A stretch of 64,000 nucleotides of DNA from Acinetobacter sp. NIPH 2100 (GCF_000369805.1 NZ_KB850224.1:1597924-1661923), one strand, 5' to 3'; shown: positions 43,238 to 52,865, counted from the first letter of the stretch. Program-made: numbers and translations. Notes: generated by a model not told the origin, from the letters alone.

Positions 43238-44263
43238 TTATAAATAAGGGTCTTTGCGCCAGTTACTTGGACTACGACCACTCCAACGCTTAAATGCCCG
43301 GCTAAAATTCGCAACATCTGAATAGCCGAGCTCATCTGCAATTTGCTCTAGACTATAATCTGTTCGAGACAGTAAAGACGTTGCATGACGGTAACGAACT
43401 TCATCGACTAAGGTTGAGAAGGAGGTTCCTTCTGCTGCCAATTGACGTTTCAAGGTTCGATCTGACATATGCAGACGTTCAGCCACATTCTCAATACTTA
43501 AATAATGCTGTTCTGAATTGGTCAGAATATCACGGACTCGCATGGCTAGACGACGACGTTCGCCCAGTGCTGATAATTCAGTTTCACATTGATTAATTGC
43601 AATCTGACTGGCAATCGCATCTGCATTGACCATCTTTAAGCCAAGATATTTTTTATCAAAGCTGGAAATCAAATGTGGCTGATTAAAGCGGACTGTACTG
43701 GTTAAACGGTCTTTGTATTTGTCAAAGCCTGCTGGTTCAGCAAAATCTAAGTCAACTTCACCTTTTAAATCATCAATTCCAGTGAGGGCTTTGGCCATGG
43801 TCATGATACCAATGGTTAAACCTAAAATGATTTCGGTGCGTAAGGGCTCAACTTCAATATCACATTGGAGCTGTAAGGTGGCTTTTGGGCCGAAGGTGGA
43901 AAAATAGAGCTGTAAAAAGGGAAGGCGTAACTGAATGAAACGACTTGCCAATGCAATCGCATCCGTGATGTCATGCGCCGTCATAATGGCATAGCCGATA
44001 AAGCCATGAATGGAAATACGCATTTGCGTACCTAGATGAAAGCCAAGTGTACTTTCACCAGTCAAACGCAAAGCGTGTTTCACCAATTCATTCGCAATCG
44101 GTGTTGGAATTCGATAGTTTGGATCAGCCAGCTGTTCACTCGTTAAATGAAATGGAGCAAACAATGTTTCATCGCTATATCCCCAGCGAGAAACAACATC
44201 TAATAGCAATAAGCCATAGACGCCTGGTATTCCTTGATCTTGACGAGTTGAGGTTGTTTTCAT
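43238..44263 (-). CDS. AraC family transcriptional regulator
   Basis: A 341-residue regulator. The N-terminal ~200 residues match the arabinose-binding-like domain of OruR/ArgR-type AraC proteins (GVYGLLLLDVVSRWGYSDE ...). The C-terminal ~100 residues contain two HTH motifs (LSIENVAERLHMSDRTLKRQL and LEQIADELGYSDVANFSRAFKRWSGRSPS), the AraC/XylS signature. The target is unknown; it is not clearly linked to its neighbours. It is preceded by a 128-bp gap before the MaoC gene. Confidence 0.9.
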   Translation of the reverse strand: MKTTSTRQDQGIPGVYGLLLLDVVSRWGYSDETLFAPFHLTSEQLADPNYRIPTPIANELVKHALRLTGESTLGFHLGTQMRISIHGFIGYAIMTAHDITDAIALASRFIQLRLPFLQLYFSTFGPKATLQLQCDIEVEPLRTEIILGLTIGIMTMAKALTGIDDLKGEVDLDFAEPAGFDKYKDRLTSTVRFNQPHLISSFDKKYLGLKMVNADAIASQIAINQCETELSALGERRRLAMRVRDILTNSEQHYLSIENVAERLHMSDRTLKRQLAAEGTSFSTLVDEVRYRHATSLLSRTDYSLEQIADELGYSDVANFSRAFKRWSGRSPSNWRKDPYL

Positions 44264-44391
44264 GTGCTTTCCGTGGCGCTCATCAATTTTGCCAATATCT
44301 TTTAAACATTTAAGTCTTAAACATCTTTACATGAAATAAAATTATCAATCATAAAAATTGTTGGACAAAAGAGTCACCGAATGTTCAACAA

Positions 44392-44832
44392 TTAAATTGC
44401 TTTTCTAAAGACTAGAATTTTGGTTGTAGATATTAATAGCACATCACCATGTTGGTTCAAAGCTTGTGTCACGTAGCTGACGATACCACGATCATTTTTT
44501 GTTTTAGATGGCACAATTGCAGTAATTTCAACTTCAACATGAATTTTATCGCCAGCACGGGTTGGGCGTGGCCAGCGCAAACTTGACTCTGTACCTAACA
44601 GCCCACCGGCTACTGGAAAGCATTCTGTCCATAGACGCATGGTGACAGCTGAGGTATGCCAGCCACTTGCTGCTAAACCTTGAAAAATGGGGTGTTGTGC
44701 CGCAGCTTGTTCATCTAAATGAAAAGGTTGGGGATCATATTGGCCGGCAAATTGTTTCACTTCTTCAAGTGTCATTTCATATTCACGGCTACTAAAGCGA
44801 TCACCAACATTTAAGTCTTCTAAATACAACAT
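44392..44832 (-). CDS. MaoC family hot-dog dehydratase
   Basis: A 146-residue hot-dog fold protein. LEDLNVGDRFSSREYEMT and QFAGQYDPQPFHLDEQAA carry the Asp-His catalytic pair of R-specific enoyl-CoA hydratases, followed by GWHTSAVTMRLW. It likely hydrates an enoyl-CoA. It follows an ABC exporter gene directly: the stop and start overlap as TAATG, so they are translationally coupled. The functional link between exporter and hydratase is not obvious; lipid metabolism is possible. Confidence 0.9.
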   Translation of the reverse strand: MLYLEDLNVGDRFSSREYEMTLEEVKQFAGQYDPQPFHLDEQAAAQHPIFQGLAASGWHTSAVTMRLWTECFPVAGGLLGTESSLRWPRPTRAGDKIHVEVEITAIVPSKTKNDRGIVSYVTQALNQHGDVLLISTTKILVFRKAI

Positions 44833-46679
44833 TATTCTGTGTCCTGAGTCACTCGCTGTTCAACTAGAAAACCACCAGTTTGGCGTTTCCATAATTGTGC
44901 ATACAAGCCATCATTGGCAATCAATTCCTCATGTGTTCCTTGCTCAGCAATTCGACCTTGATCAAGGACAATAAGGCGATCCATTTGAGCAATAGTAGAT
45001 AAACGGTGTGCAATTGCAATGACCGTTTTGCCAACCATCAAGTCATTTAAACTACTTTGGATCGCGGCTTCGACTTCCGAATCAAGTGCACTGGTTGCTT
45101 CATCCAGAATCAGAATTGGAGCGTCTTTTAGGAAAACACGTGATATCGCAATACGTTGACGCTGTCCACCAGAAAGTTTTACACCGCGTTCACCGACATA
45201 GGCATCATAACCAACACGACCTTTTTGGTCTGTGAGTTGTGGAATAAACTCTTCTGCTCTTGCTTTTTTAACCGCAAGCTGGACTTCGGCTTCAGTCGCA
45301 TTTGGGCGACCATATTTAATATTTTCAGCAACAGTTCGGTGTAATAAAGAGGTATCTTGCGTTACTAAAGCAATATTGGCGCGTAAGCTATCTTGAGTAA
45401 CATCATGAATATTTTGGCCATCAATCAAAATACGACCTTGGTTGATATCGTAAAAATGCAGCAGTAATTGGATCAGTGTCGATTTACCCGCACCAGAACG
45501 CCCAACAACGCCAATTTTTTCACCAGGTTTGATGGTTAAGTTAAAATGTTCAATGACATTTTTTTTGTTATAAGCAAAGCTAACGTCCTCAAATCGGATT
45601 TCACCATGCTGAACTTTTAATGTAGTCGCATCTTGCTTGTCTTGAATTTGGATCTGTTTACCTAAGGTGGTCATGCCATCCTGAATGGTACCGACATTTT
45701 CAAATAGCATGGTGACATGCCACATTAAAAACTCAGCCATACTATCAAGCTTCAATACCATCGCCGTGGTAGCTGCAATCACCCCAATAGCAGCTTGCCC
45801 TTGTGTCCATAACCAAACTGAAGTACCAATGACACCAATGTATAGAAATGCACTGAGTAAACGAATGCTGATTTCGTATTTGACCCCTAAACGCATTTGT
45901 TTATATACCGTCACCATAAATTCTTGCATAGATTCTTTGGCATATTGGCTTTCACGGCCTGCATGAGCAAAGAGTTTTACGGTTTGGATATTGGTATAAG
46001 CATCGGTAATGCGACCTGTCATGACCGCACGTGAATCTGCTTGTTTTTTGGAGATTTTACCTAAACGGGGGATAAAATAGCTGGCAATCACAATGAAAAA
46101 AACCAGCCACAACATTAAAGGAATAATCAGGATAGGAGAAATAGAGCCTAATACTACACTAATCGTAATGAAGTAGATCAGTACATAGACCAGCATGTCG
46201 CCTAAAATCATCCAGAATTCGCGTACAGCCAAAGCGGTTTGCATGACCTTGGCAGAAAGACGCCCTGCGAAGTCAGTATGGAAGAAGTCTAGGCTTTGTT
46301 GTAATAACAAGTTATGAAAGCGCCAACGCATGCGCATTGGGAAATTACTAAACAAAACTTGGTGTTTGACCACAGATTGCAGGCTGACAAAGAAAATATT
46401 GGCAAACAGGATGCTAATCAGGATGGTGAGGTTTTGTTGATTATTTTCTAAAAATGTACTGGGGTGACTTTGTGTCAGCCAATCGACCAATTTACCAATA
46501 TAAGAGAAAAATAATGCTTCAAAGCTTGCAGCGGCTGCGGTGCATGCAATCAAGATAAATAGATAAGGTCGGATACCTTTAGTTGCTTGCCAAACGAAAG
46601 CAAAAAAAGTAGTCGGTAATGGTTTGTTTAAGTCTTTCGTTGGATAGGGATCAACTAATTTTTCAAACCATTGCAGCAT
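44832..46679 (-). CDS. ABC exporter, fused permease and ATPase
   Basis: A 615-residue type IV ABC transporter half. Six hydrophobic spans occupy residues ~25-330 and the nucleotide-binding domain ~350-590: Walker A GRSGAGKSTL, signature LSGGQRQR, Walker B PILILDEATSALD, and switch His in AIAHRLST. It resembles the MsbA/multidrug group and would work as a homodimer exporting a lipid or drug. It is the first gene of the two-gene unit with the MaoC protein. The start MLQWFEKLVDPYPTKDL is typical of the Acinetobacter/Pseudomonas subgroup. Confidence 0.92.
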   Translation of the reverse strand: MLQWFEKLVDPYPTKDLNKPLPTTFFAFVWQATKGIRPYLFILIACTAAAASFEALFFSYIGKLVDWLTQSHPSTFLENNQQNLTILISILFANIFFVSLQSVVKHQVLFSNFPMRMRWRFHNLLLQQSLDFFHTDFAGRLSAKVMQTALAVREFWMILGDMLVYVLIYFITISVVLGSISPILIIPLMLWLVFFIVIASYFIPRLGKISKKQADSRAVMTGRITDAYTNIQTVKLFAHAGRESQYAKESMQEFMVTVYKQMRLGVKYEISIRLLSAFLYIGVIGTSVWLWTQGQAAIGVIAATTAMVLKLDSMAEFLMWHVTMLFENVGTIQDGMTTLGKQIQIQDKQDATTLKVQHGEIRFEDVSFAYNKKNVIEHFNLTIKPGEKIGVVGRSGAGKSTLIQLLLHFYDINQGRILIDGQNIHDVTQDSLRANIALVTQDTSLLHRTVAENIKYGRPNATEAEVQLAVKKARAEEFIPQLTDQKGRVGYDAYVGERGVKLSGGQRQRIAISRVFLKDAPILILDEATSALDSEVEAAIQSSLNDLMVGKTVIAIAHRLSTIAQMDRLIVLDQGRIAEQGTHEELIANDGLYAQLWKRQTGGFLVEQRVTQDTE

Positions 46680-47068
46680 GCCGCATTTCCTCTGATTATG
46701 TCTTACGATTCAGCTCACCTTTGTAGGATAACAGAAAATAAGATGAGAAACGGCAAAAGAAAGCAAATGATGCGTATCAAGAGTATTGTAGAAAGAGTGT
46801 TTTAATTTAGAGCAGAGCTAAGGTTTTTGGAGTATTCATAATAATGAAGTAATAGATTTAAAATAAATTGAATTAAAGGAATATGTATAAAGTAGCTTAA
46901 TCTTACTGTTGAATAGAATTTTAAAATTTGAAATGAAAATATCGAGATGATCTTATTTTATTTAGAATATCTTAATATTTTGTGTTTTAAATCTTAAATA
47001 AAGTGTGGGTCGGATTTTATCCGTGATGATGATATAATAGATGAAAATTAATATATATTGAAACGGTG
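46680..47068. other. 389-bp intergenic region
   Basis: AT-rich sequence between divergent genes. No promoter, repeat or RNA gene could be identified with confidence. Confidence 0.5.
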
Positions 47069-47458
47069 ATGAGAATAATAGTTACAGCTATATTTATGCT
47101 TTTTTTAAGTATAAGTCATGCAGGAAATATTAATAATTTTAGAGAAAATTACGTCAATTTGTCTGATGCTTATTTCAAATCTCTAGATGATCAAATTCAA
47201 TTCGAATATGGCTTGAAAGGGAAGGAAAAATCCAATCTTGAGCAATTAGAGGCAAAACAAAAAGAGTGCTTGGTTGAAAAGAGCAAAATGAATTTGCATC
47301 AACTCATTATTGATCGTTATTCAGCTTATCAGCGTTATATGCAAGACACTGATGAAATTATCCAGACAAAAAATGAATTTAAGCTTAATCAAAATACAGC
47401 CCAAGAACATTATCTTGCGCTGAAAAATGAGTTAAAGAAAACCCAGTTTTCATGTTGA
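47069..47458 (+). CDS. exported helical protein, 129 aa
   Basis: The signal peptide MRIIVTAIFMLFLSISHA predicts export. The mature chain is highly charged and helical (LKGKEKSNLEQLEAKQKECLVEKSK, YLALKNELKKTQFSC), likely a coiled coil, with cysteines at KEC and the C-terminal residue. No family is recognised. The ribosome site is weak (GGTG next to ATG), and a GTG one codon upstream is possible. It is AT-rich and isolated. Confidence 0.6.
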   Translation: MRIIVTAIFMLFLSISHAGNINNFRENYVNLSDAYFKSLDDQIQFEYGLKGKEKSNLEQLEAKQKECLVEKSKMNLHQLIIDRYSAYQRYMQDTDEIIQTKNEFKLNQNTAQEHYLALKNELKKTQFSC

Positions 47459-47537
47459 TTGACAGTAGATTGGGCAGGTTTTCGAGACGTTTTGATTTAT
47501 ACCAAGCTTTTTAGACTCAAGAGTGTCTATAACGTAA

Positions 47538-47564
47538 CACATCCTTAAACGTGTTAAGGATGTG
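47538..47564. other. stem-loop between convergent genes
   Basis: CACATCCTTAA, loop ACGTG, TTAAGGATGTG: perfect 11-bp stem without a T-run, between the 47069 gene and the metal-hydrolase gene. Confidence 0.6.
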
Positions 47565-47615
47565 AGCTACAGTATGTGTTCAGTCATCTAGCAAGTTGCT
47601 ACTGAAAGTTGAAGA

Positions 47616-48563
47616 CTAGCTTAATATAGTTGCTTTTGCAGAGTTTTGCGTCATTTGTTCAAAATATTGTACTGCTGGTGAACGAGCCATATAAGCCAAT
47701 GCCTGCTCAGTATCTCCTTCATCAATTGGATTAAATTTCGGAGAAGTCCAGCGCAATGTTGCTTTCCACAAATATTTGATTGTTGGCAGATTATCGGTTT
47801 GAGTTGCCGTCTTTTCAAATTCACGGATAAAGCTAAAGAATCCACGGCGCATCAATTTTTGAATATCTTTATGTTCCAGATCTTGTTGTCCAAGGCTTCG
47901 TGCAAAATCAGCAAGGAAGAAAATAAATAAAGGGAAAACACCCATCATAATCACTTGTCGAGAGACATAAAAACCAAGTTTGTTGGTGAGTAAGTGCTCA
48001 AATAAATCATAAGCCACACAACGATGCTCAACTTCCTCGGCAAGATGCCAGCGGAATAAATCGGTCATCGCAGGATCTGCTTTGTCCCAAGACTTGCTAT
48101 CCAGTGTCCACTGTCCAATCGTACCAGTAAAATGCTCAATTGCAGCAATCACGCCAACACGAAACAGTAACCAATACGCATTGAGCTTTTCGCCTTTTAA
48201 AAATGGCAGACCCAATGGCTTATCGCCTAATAGAATATTGAAAATAAAGTGAGCGCGATTTAATGGGTCTTGTATGTCGTAGCCATTTTCTCTTAGAAAA
48301 TCTTGTGCTTTTTCATGTGCACGCGCATGAGCTGCTTCTTGGCGCACAAATCCGATCACTTCTTGTTTTAATGTTTCATCAGTGACATAAGGGACGGCTT
48401 TATTAAAAACTCGGCAGAACCAAAATTCACCAGCAGGTAACAACATATTGATACCATTGGCAATGTGGGAACATAGAGGATCATTTGGCATCCAACAAAC
48501 AGAAGAGTCGGAAAAATCGAAATATACCTTTCTTGCTTTTAGCTGATGATTTTCTGTGATCAT
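47616..48563 (-). CDS. putative metal-dependent hydrolase (PF10118 type)
   Basis: A ~315-residue protein of the YbfI/PF10118 group. A ferritin-like helical core has conserved metal-ligand pairs: GEFWFCRVF, RQEAAHARAHE (Glu and His), AIEHFTGTIG, and HLAEEVEHRCVAYDLF (Glu and His). Two membrane-associated stretches (QVIMMGVFPLFIFFLADFA) are present. Family members are annotated as metal-dependent hydrolases and may act on lipids; biochemical evidence is thin. ATG 48563 is preferred for GGGTGA a few bases upstream; the longer frame starts at 48617. Confidence 0.85.
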   Translation of the reverse strand: MITENHQLKARKVYFDFSDSSVCWMPNDPLCSHIANGINMLLPAGEFWFCRVFNKAVPYVTDETLKQEVIGFVRQEAAHARAHEKAQDFLRENGYDIQDPLNRAHFIFNILLGDKPLGLPFLKGEKLNAYWLLFRVGVIAAIEHFTGTIGQWTLDSKSWDKADPAMTDLFRWHLAEEVEHRCVAYDLFEHLLTNKLGFYVSRQVIMMGVFPLFIFFLADFARSLGQQDLEHKDIQKLMRRGFFSFIREFEKTATQTDNLPTIKYLWKATLRWTSPKFNPIDEGDTEQALAYMARSPAVQYFEQMTQNSAKATILS

Positions 48564-48726
48564 ACCTGTCACCCAATATAAAATTACGAATGAATTTGAA
48601 TAAGTAATTTTTAGCATTGAGTAAAATTGTTCACCATGTGCTTATAGGACAAAAATAAGTTTTCAATCGATTTTAAGGATAAAACATCGCAGTTTTTGCT
48701 TGATTGAGGTTTAAAAACCAGACATA

Positions 48727-48757
48727 AAAAAGCCACATCCTTTGAAGATATGGCTTT
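48727..48757 (-). terminator. terminator of gltS
   Basis: AAAGCCA ... TGGCTTT stem, with T-run on the minus strand. Confidence 0.75.
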
Positions 48758-48794
48758 AATAAATTCAATCAAGCGTCAATTCAAGATTTAGGTA

Positions 48795-50024
48795 TTAACC
48801 AAAGATTTGTAAGATACTTTGAATAACAACCACGTTCACAAGATCGATAAAGAATGCTCCGACAAGTGGAACAATCAAGAATGCTTTATGCGAAGGACCA
48901 TACATATTGGTAATCGCTTGCATATTTGCAATCGCGTTTGGTGTTGCACCCATACCAAAACCGCATAGACCCGATGCTAATACTGCCGAATCGTAGTTTT
49001 TTCCCATGACACGGAAAGACACATAAACCGCAAATACCCACATCGCAATAGACTGAGCAATCAACAAGATAATCATTGGAATTGCAAGATCTGCCAACTG
49101 CCAAAGTTTTAATGATACCAGTGCCATGGCGAGGAAAAGTGCGAGGGCAGTGTTACCAAATACATCAATTGAACGATCAAAGATTTCTTGTTTTAAGCCT
49201 GTTTCTAACACATTACGTAAGAGAATACCGCCACCCAGTGCCCATACAAAGGTAGGCAATTCAATTGCAGTACCAATCGTCAGGTTTTTCATGGTTTCTG
49301 CAAATGCTAAAGCAAATGCAAACATACCTAAGGTCACAATGGCGTTATCAGCAGTGATCAAGCGAACTTTTTGCGGTGCTTCAAAGGTATATTCACTGTC
49401 TGTCAGCGGAGAATCTTTATTCTCTTCGCGTACTTCTGCTTTTAGGGGAGACGCTAAATTGTGCTTACGAATTAAATAGCGTGCTAATGGTCCACCCATT
49501 AAGCCGCCAACAACCATACCAAAAGTTGCACTGGCAATACCCATTGGCAATGCACCTTCAACAGCATATTTAGTCTCAAAAATAGGACCCCAAGCACCCG
49601 CAGTGCCTAGACCGCCTACGAGGGCAATTGAACCTGCAACCACACCCATTAATGGATCAAGACCCACCGCAGACGCAATTGCCATACCGACGCCATTTTG
49701 AATGATGACAAAGAAGGAAATTGCAATTAAGAAGATGATTAATGGTTTGCCACCTTCTTTAAGTTTGGCAAAATTTGCACTTAAACCAATCGATGCGAAA
49801 AACATCAACATAAAAGTGTCTTGCATCGGTTTATTTACAGAAATTGTATAACCCGCAAATTGATGAATTAAATAAAAAATGATTGCGCCTACTAGGCCGC
49901 CAGCAACGGGTTCTGGGATATTATATTTTGTTAAAAAAGGGATGTGCTTGTTTAAAATGCGTCCTACATAGAGGACCAACACCGCTAGCATGAGCGTATA
50001 TGTTGGATTAAGAGTGAAATCCAT
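48795..50024 (-). CDS. gltS: sodium/glutamate symporter
   Basis: A 409-residue GltS-family carrier with about ten membrane spans arranged as two inverted repeats. Conserved sites include the pore-loop motifs GGLGTAGAWGPIFE and GLCGFGMGATPNAIANMQA. Imports glutamate with sodium. It is monocistronic. In context with aspA and put genes it adds to acidic amino-acid and proline use. Confidence 0.95.
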   Translation of the reverse strand: MDFTLNPTYTLMLAVLVLYVGRILNKHIPFLTKYNIPEPVAGGLVGAIIFYLIHQFAGYTISVNKPMQDTFMLMFFASIGLSANFAKLKEGGKPLIIFLIAISFFVIIQNGVGMAIASAVGLDPLMGVVAGSIALVGGLGTAGAWGPIFETKYAVEGALPMGIASATFGMVVGGLMGGPLARYLIRKHNLASPLKAEVREENKDSPLTDSEYTFEAPQKVRLITADNAIVTLGMFAFALAFAETMKNLTIGTAIELPTFVWALGGGILLRNVLETGLKQEIFDRSIDVFGNTALALFLAMALVSLKLWQLADLAIPMIILLIAQSIAMWVFAVYVSFRVMGKNYDSAVLASGLCGFGMGATPNAIANMQAITNMYGPSHKAFLIVPLVGAFFIDLVNVVVIQSILQIFG

Positions 50025-50546
50025 AGATATCCTTAAAGTATGAACTATTAAGTGAGCAAAAGGCTCTTAACTGCGTAGATTAAATTAAAAAAAGCACCTT
50101 TTAAATATGTGAATTCGCCAATAATTAAACATTCTTATCCTATGTCGATAAAAGCAGACCTGCCAATTTATAAAGCGTAAAATTCCAGTAAATTTAAGCA
50201 TTTAATTTAATGGCTATTTATTTCGGATGAGATGTTCCTGTGATGAGCTTCACATGAAATTGAGAGGAATTATTTTTTTATATGAATATGATTTAAAAGG
50301 ATGCTTTTTATACGTTTAGAATAGCTTAATTTTGGATTGCTATCATTGCTGACCATGAATGCAACAAGAGTAAGGTCATTCTGATCATTTTTTAGTGTTA
50401 AAATTCTAGAATTCATCAGAAATTACATTTCGTAGCTTAAATCATGTAAAGCGCTCTACAATAAAAACAGAAAATAAATCGTTTATCTTAAGAAAGTGAA
50501 TATATTGATTTGCTTAATTTTATTATTGGTTGTTCAGGTTACTTAA
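50025..50546. other. 522-bp intergenic region
   Basis: AT-rich and gene-free. It should contain the gltS promoter. A small hairpin GAGC/GCTC lies near 50055; nothing else was recognised. Confidence 0.55.
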
Positions 50547-50864
50547 ATGAATAAAAAGCATATTATTTTGTCTTTACTTGTCGGTCTGGTTATTGGCGGT
50601 TTGATCGGTTCATTCGGTTATTCAAAAACTGCGGCACGTTATGATGCAATGACGACTGCTTGTGTCATGATGAATCAAGCGGTTGAAAATGAATTATTGA
50701 CGCCAGAGCAAGTTAAACAATTAGGTACATTGACTGGTCAAAGTCTTAAGAAGGATTATCAATCGGTTGCATCAAAGTTCCAGTTTTCTGAAAAACAGTT
50801 GGCAAATGCTTCTGAAGGTTCAAATTGCAGCCAGTTTATCGTTGCTGTAAACGAAGCCAAATAA
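50547..50864 (+). CDS. hypothetical membrane-anchored protein, 105 aa
   Basis: One N-terminal transmembrane helix (HIILSLLVGLVIGGLIGSFGY) with glycine-rich face, then an extracytoplasmic helical domain (QAVENELLTPEQVKQLGTLTG) with two cysteines (TACVMM, SNCSQF). No family is recognised. A weak AGGTTA site precedes the ATG, and a strong terminator follows the stop, showing a single-gene unit. Confidence 0.7.
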   Translation: MNKKHIILSLLVGLVIGGLIGSFGYSKTAARYDAMTTACVMMNQAVENELLTPEQVKQLGTLTGQSLKKDYQSVASKFQFSEKQLANASEGSNCSQFIVAVNEAK

Positions 50865-50880
50865 TTCTCGTTTTTAAAGG

Positions 50881-50907
50881 AAAGCCCACTTCATGTTGGG
50901 CTTTTTT
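50881..50907 (+). terminator. intrinsic terminator
   Basis: AAAGCCCA, 8-base loop, TGGGCTTTTTT. Confidence 0.85.
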
Positions 50908-51019
50908 AACTTTAGAAATATATAAGTTGCTTTTATAGTGCAATAGAAAAAGAAAATGCTGTAACTGATGGAGTAGGCGTATACTGTTTATACATATTAG
51001 AATCATAAGGAGTTTAAAA

Positions 51020-51214
51020 ATGCTTGTTAAATTTGCAGTTCGATTCATGGGTGTTTTATTCACAGTACTGGCGCTAGTTGCTATTGTGATTCATTTCTTT
51101 TTTTCCAGTAAGTTAACCACGGATTTATGGATTATCATGGTTCCGATTATTCTTGGTGTTCCAATGCTCACTTCGATCATTGTTGCGAAAGATGATGAAT
51201 TAAGCATCAAATAA
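51020..51214 (+). CDS. small membrane protein, 64 aa
   Basis: Two hydrophobic helices (AVRFMGVLFTVLALVAIVIHFFF and LWIIMVPIILGVPMLTSIIVA) joined by a short polar loop, ending in an acidic tail (KDDELSIK). A strong AAGGAG ribosome site precedes the ATG. The function is unknown. It lies 92 bases before the next small gene in the same direction. Confidence 0.75.
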   Translation: MLVKFAVRFMGVLFTVLALVAIVIHFFFSSKLTTDLWIIMVPIILGVPMLTSIIVAKDDELSIK

Positions 51215-51306
51215 GATTTATGTTTAATTGTATAAAAGCTTGTCAAATGATGGGCTTTCTATTTTTCTGTGGTATAAAAATAATTCAAATAATAAAGGAG
51301 CATAAA

Positions 51307-51609
51307 GTGGTTGTTTCTCAAGTTATTCAAAATTTAGATCGTGAATATGAATTGTTTATAAACTCTCAAAGTTATCAGTCCTATAAAAACAGTGACTTAC
51401 AAATCAAAGCATTATTTTTAAGAAATGCATTGAAAGCGATTAAATATCCATATACTCATTTGGTCCCTTTAGGTGGGGGTGTTTATAAGTTGTTGAATTT
51501 TGATCATTTCGAATTCGATATTAACTTATTTAATACCCCTCAATTTAGCAATAAAATAGCTTTTATTGATTGGATATCTAAACGCTTATACAAAGAGATT
51601 TATAGCTAA
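51307..51609 (+). CDS. hypothetical protein, 100 aa
   Basis: A soluble chain (VVVSQVIQNLDREYELF ... LKAIKYPYTHLVPLGGGVYKLLN). It begins with GTG, supported by AAGGAG 7 bases upstream; the frame continues 29 codons earlier to 51220, but those codons encode a hydrophobic stretch with no ribosome site. No family is recognised. It may be co-transcribed with the 64-aa membrane protein. Confidence 0.65.
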   Translation: MVVSQVIQNLDREYELFINSQSYQSYKNSDLQIKALFLRNALKAIKYPYTHLVPLGGGVYKLLNFDHFEFDINLFNTPQFSNKIAFIDWISKRLYKEIYS

Positions 51610-51651
51610 AATTTAGTGTATGTATTTTTGTTATTCTAAGCTGAAATTTTG

Positions 51652-51700
51652 ATGATCACAAAACACTCATTGTGATTGCTTTTGAGTGTTTTGTGATCAT
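51652..51700. repeat. 18-bp perfect inverted repeat
   Basis: Arms 51652-51669 (ATGATCACAAAACACTCA) and 51683-51700 are exact reverse complements, separated by 13 bases. No T-run follows on either strand. Confidence 0.85.
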
Positions 51701-51803
51701 ACTTGGATGGTCATCTATAAGTGTAAAAAATAAGATGTCTTTTCACATAACGAATGGGTACTTATCTATCTTATTAGATCGGTATGATTATACATTTTGA
51801 ATA

Positions 51804-52073
51804 ATGAAAAATTTCTTTAAAAATAATTCATCGATTTTAGTTCTCATCATAATTGTTGTGGGTGGATTTTTTTATGCGTTTAAAGTGGATAGTCGTATTC
51901 TTATTCCCAAAATAGGTCAGACTGATTTGCAATGTGCTGGTGTTGCTGTGCCAAGCGAAATTAAATACAGTGAGGGTGATCTTTTTTGCTCATGTATCCG
52001 ATTAAGTAATCATCAGACCATAAAAGAACGATATGACTATTGTGTGAATAAATTCACCAAAAATACCAAATGA
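51804..52073 (+). CDS. small membrane-anchored four-cysteine protein, paralogue of 25538 gene
   Basis: An 89-residue protein. The signal anchor SSILVLIIIVVGGFFYAF is followed by an exported domain with the same pattern as the gene in the phage-derived block: C-AGVAVPSEIKY, FCSC, YDYCVNKF. Even the residues before the helix match (KNNSS against KNSS). The order and spacing of the four Cys are kept. The ribosome site is weak. It is a member of an uncharacterised family with at least two copies in this window. Confidence 0.75.
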   Translation: MKNFFKNNSSILVLIIIVVGGFFYAFKVDSRILIPKIGQTDLQCAGVAVPSEIKYSEGDLFCSCIRLSNHQTIKERYDYCVNKFTKNTK

Positions 52074-52190
52074 TTTACCAGATATCGGTTTCTCGCTTTT
52101 ATTTATAGTCTTTCAGCAAAAATGATTTTTAAAAAATTAAAAATAAATTATTCTCTAAGCTCTTCAATTCAAATAAAAATAGGCATTAGG

Positions 52191-52844
52191 ATGAAAAAAA
52201 TACTTGTTGGGGTGATGGGGTTAACTGTATCTCTTATGGGCGCGAATGGGTGGGCAGATACACCTTTACAAGTCAATTATGGGACACCGCAAGAGCTTGG
52301 ACAGCGCACAGTCCAACCCATAGAACAAGATTATCGCAGTGAGAGTAATAGTGGCATCAAGACCTCTATATTTGCAGAATATTATGGTTCTCGATTGCAG
52401 TCCGATGAGATTGATGGTCATGAGAAATTAAATGGCATTGGTACAGGCATTACCTTTACCGCTTTGGATACCTTAAGTACAACTTTCGGTTTGAACTACC
52501 AAAAAAATTCAGATTGGAAAAGTACTGAAATTAATGTGAAAGGTGGCTATAGATTTTATGATCATAACAATACTTATGCGAATGCAAGCATTGGTATTGG
52601 TTATGCATGGCTTGATGCAGATGACTATGATACCAAGCTGCGTTATGTCACCTTACCAATTGATTTTGAATTAGGTCACTATATTCAAAAAGATATTGCT
52701 GGGTATGTAGGGTTAGGCTATAAATGGTTGTATATCGAAAACTTTGATGATGTATGTACTGGTTATTTCTGTGAGAGTACTGCATCTGATGTGTTAGATT
52801 TAGATGGAATCACTTATAAAGTGGGTATCCGTTACAATTTCTAA
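52191..52844 (+). CDS. outer-membrane beta-barrel protein, 217 aa
   Basis: The signal peptide MKKILVGVMGLTVSLMGANGWA is followed by alternating-residue beta strands (KTSIFAEYYGS, LSTTFGLNYQKN, STEINVKGGYRFYD, TYANASIGIGYAWLD, DIAGYVGLGYKWLYI) and a C-terminal strand ending in Phe (YKVGIRYNF), the BAM recognition signature. The count of strands suggests an eight-stranded OmpA/OmpW-like barrel. It has an extra loop with two Cys (DVCTGYFCEST). The role is unknown. ATG 52191 is chosen for the signal peptide. Confidence 0.8.
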   Translation: MKKILVGVMGLTVSLMGANGWADTPLQVNYGTPQELGQRTVQPIEQDYRSESNSGIKTSIFAEYYGSRLQSDEIDGHEKLNGIGTGITFTALDTLSTTFGLNYQKNSDWKSTEINVKGGYRFYDHNNTYANASIGIGYAWLDADDYDTKLRYVTLPIDFELGHYIQKDIAGYVGLGYKWLYIENFDDVCTGYFCESTASDVLDLDGITYKVGIRYNF

Positions 52845-52865
52845 GCATCCGTTTTTACAGCAAAA

